Shown piece by piece: positions 8,380 through 14,220 of a stretch of DNA of 17,773 nt (positions are counted from its first letter, which is position 1; every line of letters starts with the position of its first letter). A program made the position numbers and the translations under genes. A model generated the notes under the pieces. It did not search any database, had not been told where the DNA came from, and saw only the letters and a program-made list of their open reading frames with translations. Source of the stretch: DAIOGN01 sp036745245 (GTDB lineage Bacteria > Zixibacteria > MSB-5A5 > JAUVRN01); assembly GCA_036745245.1 (NCBI GenBank), contig DAIOGN010000070.1:1-17773 (forward strand), given 5' to 3'.

Positions 8380-8754
8380 ATGACTTCCACGGGCATCACG
8401 AGCCTTGTCGACCTGGTCTTTCCCAACCAGACCAATCACCTGGGGACGCTCTTCGGTGGCCACGCGCTTGCCATGATGGACAAGGCGGCGTCCATTTGTG
8501 CGCACCGCTACTGCCGCAACACGGTGGTGACCGCCTCCATCGAACGCACCGACTTCCTGGTGCCTGTGTACGAAGGGGAACTGACGGATGTCACCGCACA
8601 GGTCGTGAAGACCGGGCGCACGTCCATGGTGGTACAGGTAGAACTGGTGGCAGAGAACCTGCTCACCGGCGAACGCAGGCTCTGCACGCGCGGCACCTTC
8701 AACATGGTGGCGCTGGACAAGAACCGCAAGCCCATCCCCGTCCCACCGCTGTAG
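8380..8754 (+). CDS. Acyl-CoA thioesterase, YciA-like hotdog fold
   Basis: This small hotdog-fold protein of 124 aa is predicted to hydrolyse acyl-CoA thioesters in the cytoplasm. The signature NHLGTLFGGHALAMMDKAA spans residues 19-37: the GG-H loop and Asp34 on the central helix are the expected active-site elements of the YciA/BACH group. TASIERTDFLVPVYEGE and the strand GERRLCTRGTFNMVAL complete the fold. It begins 18 bp after the aldo/keto reductase stop, so the two are probably co-transcribed. I see no clear Shine-Dalgarno sequence, which fits coupling. Its TAG is immediately followed by the first base of an inverted repeat. Chain-length preference cannot be inferred. Confidence 0.92.
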   Translation: MTSTGITSLVDLVFPNQTNHLGTLFGGHALAMMDKAASICAHRYCRNTVVTASIERTDFLVPVYEGELTDVTAQVVKTGRTSMVVQVELVAENLLTGERRLCTRGTFNMVALDKNRKPIPVPPL

Positions 8755-8821
8755 CTGGGGTCAGACCCCGGTCGGCAGTTTGCACACACTGAGCAACATG
8801 ACAACCGGGGTCTGACCCCAG
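8755..8821. repeat. Perfect 18-bp inverted repeat containing nested GGGGTCAGACCCC palindromes
   Basis: Arms 8755-8772 and 8804-8821 are exact reverse complements (CTGGGGTCAGACCCCGGT) around a 31-nt loop. Each arm is itself palindromic (GGGGTC-A-GACCCC), so two small hairpins or one large one can form. The element starts on the base after the thioesterase TAG and ends one base before the stop of the convergent kinase-like gene, filling the gap exactly. It shares GGGGTCAGA with the hairpin at 3423-3470. There is no U-tract, so a simple intrinsic terminator is not obvious; a REP-like mobile palindrome is my inference. Confidence 0.85.
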
Positions 8822-8822
8822 G

Positions 8823-9551
8823 TCACCACTCCAGATTTTCGATCGCGGCCGTTAGCTGACCGGCGGTCCGATAGCTCGAAATAATCAGATCGTATCGACG
8901 CCCTCGGATCAGTCCACGAATTCCCTCCGGCAGCTTGCTGTACATCTCCTTCCCGCCCAGGAGATAGCTGAAGAGCAGAATCAACTGATACACGTCGTTC
9001 TGAAGTCGTTCTCTGGTGGCGCGACCCAGATCGAAAAAGTCGATCAGGTGTACGTCGAAACCCACGCCGCGCCTCTTCACCATGATGTTGGATTCGTGGA
9101 TGTCGGCGTGATACTCGCCCATGTCGTGGATCTGTTCCACGCCGTGCGCGAGAGCATGCAACAATTTCAGCGCCTCTCCGGCCGGGAGGCGGCGCCCCGG
9201 CATCGTCTTCAGATAGTTCGCGAGCAGCTGACCTTCAACGTAGTCTGACACCAGAATGGGCAAGGATGTGCCCGCCACCCGCGCCACATCGCGGTGATGA
9301 TAGAGCGTGACGATGGGGCAGTGACGAAGTTTGTACAGCTTTCGCGCATAGCGACGAATCTGATCTCGCCTGAGCGTGGGGCGATCGTAGAAGATTTTGG
9401 CCGCGCGGAGAATCCCCGTGTCGCGTTCCTCCACCTTGTAGACTTCGCCCTCCCAGCCCGAGCCCAGGAACTCGGACACAAAATAGTTCCGGCCCAGCGT
9501 CGTGCCGGGCTGGAGGTTCAGGCGGGGGACGTTGCGTTTGAGCTTTGTCAT
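8823..9551 (-). CDS. Minimal protein-kinase-fold protein
   Basis: A 242-aa protein with a recognisable but very compact eukaryotic-like kinase core. The glycine-rich loop is FLGSGWEGEVYKV near residues 30-42, and the ATP-anchoring lysine is Lys52 in RAAKIFYD. The catalytic loop is YHADIHESNIMV with Asp150 and Asn155 (HAD replacing HRD). The metal-binding aspartate is Asp171 in LIDFFDLG, replacing DFG. The C-terminal lobe after it is only about 70 residues and has no APE-like motif, so it resembles RIO/ABC1 or small-molecule kinases more than Hanks-type kinases. The ATG at 9551 is preferred; the open frame continues 77 codons upstream but that part is low-complexity and precedes the kinase fold. 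It is divergent from the large Ser/Thr kinase and convergent with the thioesterase. Substrate unknown. Confidence 0.8.
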   Translation of the reverse strand: MTKLKRNVPRLNLQPGTTLGRNYFVSEFLGSGWEGEVYKVEERDTGILRAAKIFYDRPTLRRDQIRRYARKLYKLRHCPIVTLYHHRDVARVAGTSLPILVSDYVEGQLLANYLKTMPGRRLPAGEALKLLHALAHGVEQIHDMGEYHADIHESNIMVKRRGVGFDVHLIDFFDLGRATRERLQNDVYQLILLFSYLLGGKEMYSKLPEGIRGLIRGRRYDLIISSYRTAGQLTAAIENLEW

Positions 9552-9800
9552 GGGACTGCCCAAAGGAAAGGCGCCGGACCCGAATTTACAAGTGAGCCGC
9601 GACGGCTCCTTCCCACCCCGAGGATCAAACTCTGGGGGGGTCACGGCATCCGCTGCGCCCGAGCGCGCCTTCAAGATATCGGAACGCGCGGTCGTGTACC
9701 ACAGATAGACGACGCCCCGCGCGAATCGGGCCGAACCGGTGCGCGGTGGGCCTTTCCTGGACCGACCGGCAGCGGTTCGCATGAGTCCTCAAAGCAGTAG

Positions 9801-9829
9801 TTACGACCCTTGGCCGGCCATCCTATATT
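9801..9829 (+). promoter_or_regulatory. Sigma-70-like promoter of the large Ser/Thr kinase gene
   Basis: TTACGA (9801-9806) is followed by exactly 17 nt and then TATATT (9824-9829). The -10 matches the consensus at five of six positions, the -35 at three of six. Transcription would start near 9836, giving a leader of about 70 nt. Confidence 0.45.
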
Positions 9830-9897
9830 GGCCGCCCGGATTCGGCCAGGGACCCCTCCCGCGCCGACGAATTACCCCAACGAAGACACGAAATCAC

Positions 9898-9903
9898 GGA
9901 GGA
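9898..9903 (+). promoter_or_regulatory. Ribosome binding site of the large kinase gene
   Basis: GGAGGA is followed directly by ATGATG. Spacing favours the second ATG (9907) over the first (9904), and rules out the longer open frame from 9739, which has no such site. Confidence 0.65.
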
Positions 9904-9906
9904 ATG

Positions 9907-12591
9907 ATGGCCCTGGCCGGTGGCACCAGACTGGGACCCTACGAAATCGAAACCGCCCTGGGTGCGGGCGGCATGGGCGAGGTGTACAAGGCCCGCGATA
10001 CGCGCATCGACCGCACGGTGGCAATCAAAGTGCTGGCGTCGCACATGGCCGCGAGCGAGGATCTGAAATCCCGTTTCGATCGCGAAGCGCGCGCCATCTC
10101 CAGCCTCAACCATCCAAACATCTGCGCCCTCTACGACGTGGGCCACCAGGATGGCATCGACTTTCTGGTCATGGAATACCTGGAAGGGCAGGAGCTGTCC
10201 CGAGTGCTGGAGAAGGGCCCTCTGCCCGCGTCGGACGTACTCAAGATCGCCGTCCAGATTGCGGATGCCCTCGACAAGGCGCACCGGCAAGGGCTTGTGC
10301 ACCGCGACCTGAAGCCGGGCAACATTGTACTCACGAAGAACGGCGCGAAGCTGCTCGATTTCGGATTGGCCAAGTGGCAGGCTTCTCCCGAGGCTCAGGC
10401 GCTCTCCGGCATCACGCGCACGTCGTCGCCGCTCACGGGCGCCGGTACCATCGTGGGCACGTTCCAATACATGTCGCCGGAGCAACTCGAGGGCCGAGAG
10501 GCTGATGCGCGCAGCGATCTGTTCTCCCTGGGCGTTGTGCTCTATGAAATGGTCACAGGCAAGCGCCCGTTCGAAGGCAAGAGCCAGGCGAGTCTGATCG
10601 CTGCCATCATGCGCGAAGACCCGCGGCCGCTTTCCGCGCTTCAACCGCTCACGCCGACGTCCCTTGAACGAGTCGTGAAACAATGTCTGGCCAAGGAACC
10701 GGACGATCGCTGGCAGACCGCAGGTGACCTGAAGCGTGAGCTCAGCTGGATCGTGGAGGCAGGATCGCAGGCGGGCGTACCGGCCGCCGTGGCCAGCCGT
10801 CGTCGACGCCGGTTGCATCTGGGCTGGACGCTGGCGGCTGTCAACGGTCTCGTGGCCGCGGGGCTGGCGGCCTTCGTGTGGATGCAACCTGCACCGCCAC
10901 GCGACACGGTCCGCGTGGAACTGCCCACGTGGGCCGGCATTCGCTCCATGGGCTGGCCGATGATTTCGCCCGACGGCAGAATGCTGGCGTTCCGCGCCAC
11001 GGACACTCTGGGCAAGAATCTGATCTGGGTGCGACCCATGAACTCGCTTGAGGCTCAGCCCATTCCCGGAACCGAGACGTCGGTGCGCCCGTTCTGGAGT
11101 CCAGACAGCCGCTACCTGGCCTTCGTGATCAACGGGCAGGTCAAAAAGATCGCAGCCACCGGCGGACCCGTGCAGCTGATCGGCGAAGCCAAGGGCACCG
11201 CCGACGGAACCTGGGGCCGGCGCGGTGTGATTCTCCTCGATGGCAGCGCGCGCGACTCCATCCAGCAGATCTCAGTGAACGGCGGGTTTCTTACGGCCGC
11301 CACGACGCTGGACCGCACGGCAGGCGAGATGTATCACGCCTGGCCCTGCTTCCTGCCCGACGGGAACCATTTTCTTTTCCTGGCCGCCAACGACAGCACG
11401 GTCGCCCAGGGAGCCACGCAGTTCACCGTCAAGGTGGGTTCACTGGATTCCAGGGAGAGCAAAGCGTTGTTTGTGTCGAATTCGCGGTTGGCTTACGACC
11501 CGGCCGGCTACGTGCTCTATGTGCTGAATGGTGTGCTCATGGCGATGCCATTTGACGCCGATCGGCAGGAGGTCACAGGCGAGCCCAGGCCCGTGGCCGA
11601 GAACATGTCTCGCTCGTTTGCGGCAGCAGGCGGGCCGCGCGCTGGTTTCAGCGTGTCGGACGCGGGGATGCTGGTGTACCAGACGCAGGGCGGAACTGAA
11701 CTGTCCGAGCTGACCTGGGTGGATCGCGCAGGCAAGGAGCTGGGAAAGATCGGCGCACCGGGACCCTATCGCGACCTCATGCTGTCGCCAGACGGCTCGC
11801 GATTGGCGTATGGGTTCGCCGATCCTCAGCTGTCCACCGAGGACATCTGGGTTCGCGATCTTGTGCGCGACGTCGCTTCGCGCTTGACGTTTGATCCCAA
11901 GGATGACATCTGGCCGGTGTGGTCGCCCGACGGGCTGCAGATCGCGTTCTCGTCGAACCGCTCGAACCTGTTCGCGGTGTTCCGCAAGCCCGCCAACGGC
12001 ACGGCGGAAGAAGTACGAGTGTCTCCCCCCGACACCCTGGGTCATGTGGGGCCCACCGATTGGTCCCGCGACGGTCGCCGGCTGTTGTTTCAGCGGAGCC
12101 TCTCCGGCGGGTGGGATCTCGGCGTGTACGACGTGGAATCAGGATCTCCCACCGCGGTCGCCACGAGTTCCTTCAATGAGACATCTCCTGTCCTTTCACC
12201 GGACGGGAGGTTTGTCGCCTACTCGAGCAATGAAACGGGTCGGCTCGAGATCTACCTCACCGAGCCGGGGCAGGGCGGTGGAAAATGGCAGGTGTCCAGC
12301 AACATCGGCGGCTTCCCGACCTGGCGCGCGGACGGGCACGAACTGTTTTTCCTCGGCCGCAATGGAGTGATGATGGCCGTCTCGATCACGCCCGGTCCGA
12401 CCCTGCAGGTGGGAACGCCCAAGGAGCTGTTTGAAACCCGGATCGAGACGGAGGGCTTCCGCCAGCGGCGCTACGATGTATCGGCCGACGGCCAGAAGTT
12501 TCTGCTCAACCGTCGCACCGGCACCGGCGATCCGGTGGGCTTCGTCGCCGTGATGAACTGGAGCGCCGAACTGGAAAGGTCCGAGCCTTGA
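9907..12591 (+). CDS. Transmembrane Ser/Thr protein kinase with C-terminal PD40/TolB-like propeller
   Basis: An 894-aa receptor-like kinase. The N-terminal Hanks-type domain has the loop LGAGGMGEVYKARD (from residue 18), Lys41 in VAIKVL, catalytic HRDLKPGN (His132-Asp134), DFG (Asp151) and the activation-segment end GTFQYMSPEQL, all intact, so it should be active. A single membrane helix at about residues 303-326 (LGWTLAAVNGLVAAGLAAFVW) separates it from an external or periplasmic half with at least seven PD40 motifs, including ISPDGRMLAFRA, WSPDSRYLAFV, LSPDGSRLAYGF, WSPDGLQIAFSSNR and LSPDGRFVAYSSNE. The start follows GGAGGA, and the N-terminus MALAGGTRLGPYEI is characteristic of a kinase family expanded in Acidobacteriota and relatives. 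The ligand is unknown. It diverges from the minimal kinase gene and is followed 19 bp later by the NAD-binding gene. Confidence 0.93.
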   Translation: MALAGGTRLGPYEIETALGAGGMGEVYKARDTRIDRTVAIKVLASHMAASEDLKSRFDREARAISSLNHPNICALYDVGHQDGIDFLVMEYLEGQELSRVLEKGPLPASDVLKIAVQIADALDKAHRQGLVHRDLKPGNIVLTKNGAKLLDFGLAKWQASPEAQALSGITRTSSPLTGAGTIVGTFQYMSPEQLEGREADARSDLFSLGVVLYEMVTGKRPFEGKSQASLIAAIMREDPRPLSALQPLTPTSLERVVKQCLAKEPDDRWQTAGDLKRELSWIVEAGSQAGVPAAVASRRRRRLHLGWTLAAVNGLVAAGLAAFVWMQPAPPRDTVRVELPTWAGIRSMGWPMISPDGRMLAFRATDTLGKNLIWVRPMNSLEAQPIPGTETSVRPFWSPDSRYLAFVINGQVKKIAATGGPVQLIGEAKGTADGTWGRRGVILLDGSARDSIQQISVNGGFLTAATTLDRTAGEMYHAWPCFLPDGNHFLFLAANDSTVAQGATQFTVKVGSLDSRESKALFVSNSRLAYDPAGYVLYVLNGVLMAMPFDADRQEVTGEPRPVAENMSRSFAAAGGPRAGFSVSDAGMLVYQTQGGTELSELTWVDRAGKELGKIGAPGPYRDLMLSPDGSRLAYGFADPQLSTEDIWVRDLVRDVASRLTFDPKDDIWPVWSPDGLQIAFSSNRSNLFAVFRKPANGTAEEVRVSPPDTLGHVGPTDWSRDGRRLLFQRSLSGGWDLGVYDVESGSPTAVATSSFNETSPVLSPDGRFVAYSSNETGRLEIYLTEPGQGGGKWQVSSNIGGFPTWRADGHELFFLGRNGVMMAVSITPGPTLQVGTPKELFETRIETEGFRQRRYDVSADGQKFLLNRRTGTGDPVGFVAVMNWSAELERSEP

Positions 12592-12610
12592 GCGCAGCGT
12601 CCCGGACCCT

Positions 12611-13282
12611 GTGAGCTTGACGATTCTGCTTCTGGGTGCCACCGGTATGGTGGGTGAAGGTGTTCTTCACGAATGCCTGCAGCACCCGCAGGTTTCGTCG
12701 GTTCTCGTAGTGAACCGCCGACCTTGCGGAATCGCTCATCCTCGTCTGAAAGAGATCATTCACCACGACTTCCATAACGTCCACCCTCTGGAGAATCGGC
12801 TCGGAGGGTTTGACGCCTGCTTCTTCTGCATGGGCGTATCGTCCGTGGGGAGATCGCCCGAAGAGTACCTGCGCACGACCTATGACCTCACGCTGCATGT
12901 GGCCACGGTTCTGTCGCGCCTGAATCCGCAGATGACCTTCTGTTACGTCTCGGGTGTGGGCACCGACAGTTCGGAGCAGGGGAGAAGTCGTTGGGCACGC
13001 GTGAAGGGCAAGACCGAGAACGATCTTCAGAAGTTGCCCTTCAAGGCAGCCTACCTCTTCCGTCCGGGATACATTCAGCCCACACCGGGGCTCAAGCGAA
13101 CGTACAAAGCCTACAAGTTCTTCGCTCCGTTCTATCCGGTGATCAGGCGTCTGGCTCCCCGCTACGTAACCACCATGGAAGAACTGGGCCTGGCCATGAT
13201 CGGAGCCGCGCTCTCCGGGTATGATAAGCCGATACTCGAGTGCGCTGACATCGTTCGTCTGGCCCATTCGGCGCGGAAATAG
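12611..13282 (+). CDS. NAD(P)-binding Rossmann-fold protein, atypical short-chain dehydrogenase
   Basis: A 223-aa protein beginning with a Rossmann motif, ILLLGATGMVGEGVL (GxxGxxG in residues 9-15), as in NmrA/HTATIP2-like and YbjT-like proteins. VVNRRPCG lies at the end of the second strand, FFCMGVSSVGRSPEEY follows the third, and FCYVSGVGTDSSEQGRSRW with the downstream ARVKGKTENDL supplies the equivalent of the active-site Ser and the Lys of extended SDRs. LFRPGYIQPTPG is the typical post-catalytic strand. Translation starts at GTG 12611, 19 bp after the kinase stop, so it is probably co-transcribed with it. No ATG in frame would preserve the motif. The substrate, if any, is unknown; regulatory roles are also known in this group. 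Confidence 0.85.
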   Translation: MSLTILLLGATGMVGEGVLHECLQHPQVSSVLVVNRRPCGIAHPRLKEIIHHDFHNVHPLENRLGGFDACFFCMGVSSVGRSPEEYLRTTYDLTLHVATVLSRLNPQMTFCYVSGVGTDSSEQGRSRWARVKGKTENDLQKLPFKAAYLFRPGYIQPTPGLKRTYKAYKFFAPFYPVIRRLAPRYVTTMEELGLAMIGAALSGYDKPILECADIVRLAHSARK

Positions 13283-13331
13283 AAGGTTGCAGCGGTCGTA
13301 TGGCAGGGTATCGTAGGTCCACCACATTTCT

Positions 13332-13338
13332 GGAAGGG
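13332..13338 (+). promoter_or_regulatory. Ribosome binding site of the secreted protein gene
   Basis: GGAAGGG sits 6 nt before the ATG at 13345, which begins an ideal signal peptide. It decides the start. Confidence 0.65.
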
Positions 13339-13344
13339 CAATCT

Positions 13345-14151
13345 ATGCGAACGAAGCTGTTGCAGATCGTATTCATGATGCTGGCTACGATCACCCTGGC
13401 CGGCGTGAAGCCGGTCTGTGCAGACACGTTTCTGAAGTCGGTCCTGCGCACGGGCCCTGTCGTCATCATGGAACAGGAGATGCCAGGTCAGGTAGATACA
13501 GCCACCACTTGGATCGCAGCAGACAAAGCCTACCAGAGTCACGGCGACGGCACGGCCTCCCTGTACCATTCGTCCGACAGCGTGTTCTATCTTATCGATC
13601 ACGGCAACCGAAGCGTGTTTGTCGTAGACCTCACAGAAGGGATGGATTTCGCCGCCATGATGGGTGTTCAGATGAGCGACACCAATGAGGCGGGCCAACC
13701 TCTGTCGGAGGCGGAGAAGAGGGAACAGGAGGAAGCGATCATGCAGGCATCGCTTCTGGCCCAGTCCATGATGGAGTCTGCGACCGTCAGCGTGGAAGCC
13801 ACCGACGAGACGAAGACCTTTGGAACGTGGGAAGCGAAGAAGTACACCATGGACTTCACGATCGCAGGCATGCAGTCCACAGGCGAGCTGTGGGCGGCCG
13901 CGGTGGCACCTGAGATCTACAAGGCCTACCAACGACTGGCTTATTCCCAAATGGCCGCCTCGCCGGGATTCCACCGCCTCCTGGAGGAGCTTGCGGAAAT
14001 CGAAGGCGTAACGGTGTACTCGAAAAACACCATGACCATCATGGGGGTGAACATGGACGTGGAGACCGAGTTGCTCGAGATGTCTGAAGCCGACGCGCCC
14101 GAGGGTATCTACGAGCTGCCGGCGGATTACACAGTCACCTCGCGGCCGTAA
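13345..14151 (+). CDS. Secreted protein of unknown function
   Basis: A 268-aa protein I do not recognise with certainty. MRTKLLQIVFMMLATITLAG is a signal peptide with likely cleavage after KPVCA, giving a periplasmic or exported protein of about 240 residues without further membrane segments. The mature part begins with beta-rich sequence (VVIMEQEMPGQVDTATTWI, then SLYHSSDSVFYLID) and ends with TMGVN-like strands and a Glu-rich tail. The pattern recalls DUF4412-type exported proteins, but this is only an impression. A strong ribosome binding site (GGAAGGG, 13332-13338, 6 nt upstream) decides the start at 13345 over the open frame from 13300. It lies 62 bp after the Rossmann gene and converges with the fibre gene across a strong terminator. 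Confidence 0.75.
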   Translation: MRTKLLQIVFMMLATITLAGVKPVCADTFLKSVLRTGPVVIMEQEMPGQVDTATTWIAADKAYQSHGDGTASLYHSSDSVFYLIDHGNRSVFVVDLTEGMDFAAMMGVQMSDTNEAGQPLSEAEKREQEEAIMQASLLAQSMMESATVSVEATDETKTFGTWEAKKYTMDFTIAGMQSTGELWAAAVAPEIYKAYQRLAYSQMAASPGFHRLLEELAEIEGVTVYSKNTMTIMGVNMDVETELLEMSEADAPEGIYELPADYTVTSRP

Positions 14152-14173
14152 ACACCGGCGCCGCCCACCAACA

Positions 14174-14202
14174 AAAAGGCCGGCTGTAACAGCCGGCCTT
14201 TT
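14174..14202. terminator. Bidirectional intrinsic terminator
   Basis: AAAAGGCCGGCTG (14174-14186), loop TAA, and its exact complement 14190-14202 form a perfect 13-bp stem with A- and T-flanks on both sides. It lies 22 nt after the + gene stop and 18 nt after the - gene stop, serving both convergent genes. Confidence 0.9.
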
Positions 14203-14220
14203 GCTTGCCTGAAAGGTGAA

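Larger units (their letters stand above)
9552..9906. other. Divergent intergenic region between two kinase genes
   Basis: These 355 bp hold a good promoter for the rightward kinase (9801-9829), its ribosome binding site, and a perfect 6-bp hairpin (GAGCCG-CGA-CGGCTC, 9594-9608) in the leader of the leftward gene. Both flanking frames stay open into the region, but neither extension resembles the kinase families, so I treat it as non-coding. I see no convincing leftward -35/-10 pair. Confidence 0.55.

Noticed and set aside
7566..8792. Long + frame (408 codons) across the reductase and thioesterase
   Set aside because: It crosses the end of one well-supported gene and all of another in the wrong frame, and has no motif.
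9552..9782. 77-residue N-terminal extension of the minimal kinase
   Set aside because: The extension is Arg/Gly/Pro-rich, has no kinase similarity, and the Met at 9551 lies at a sensible distance before the glycine loop.
9739..9906. 56-residue N-terminal extension of the large kinase
   Set aside because: GGAGGA just before ATGATG and the promoter at 9801-9829, inside the would-be extension, both favour the start at 9907.
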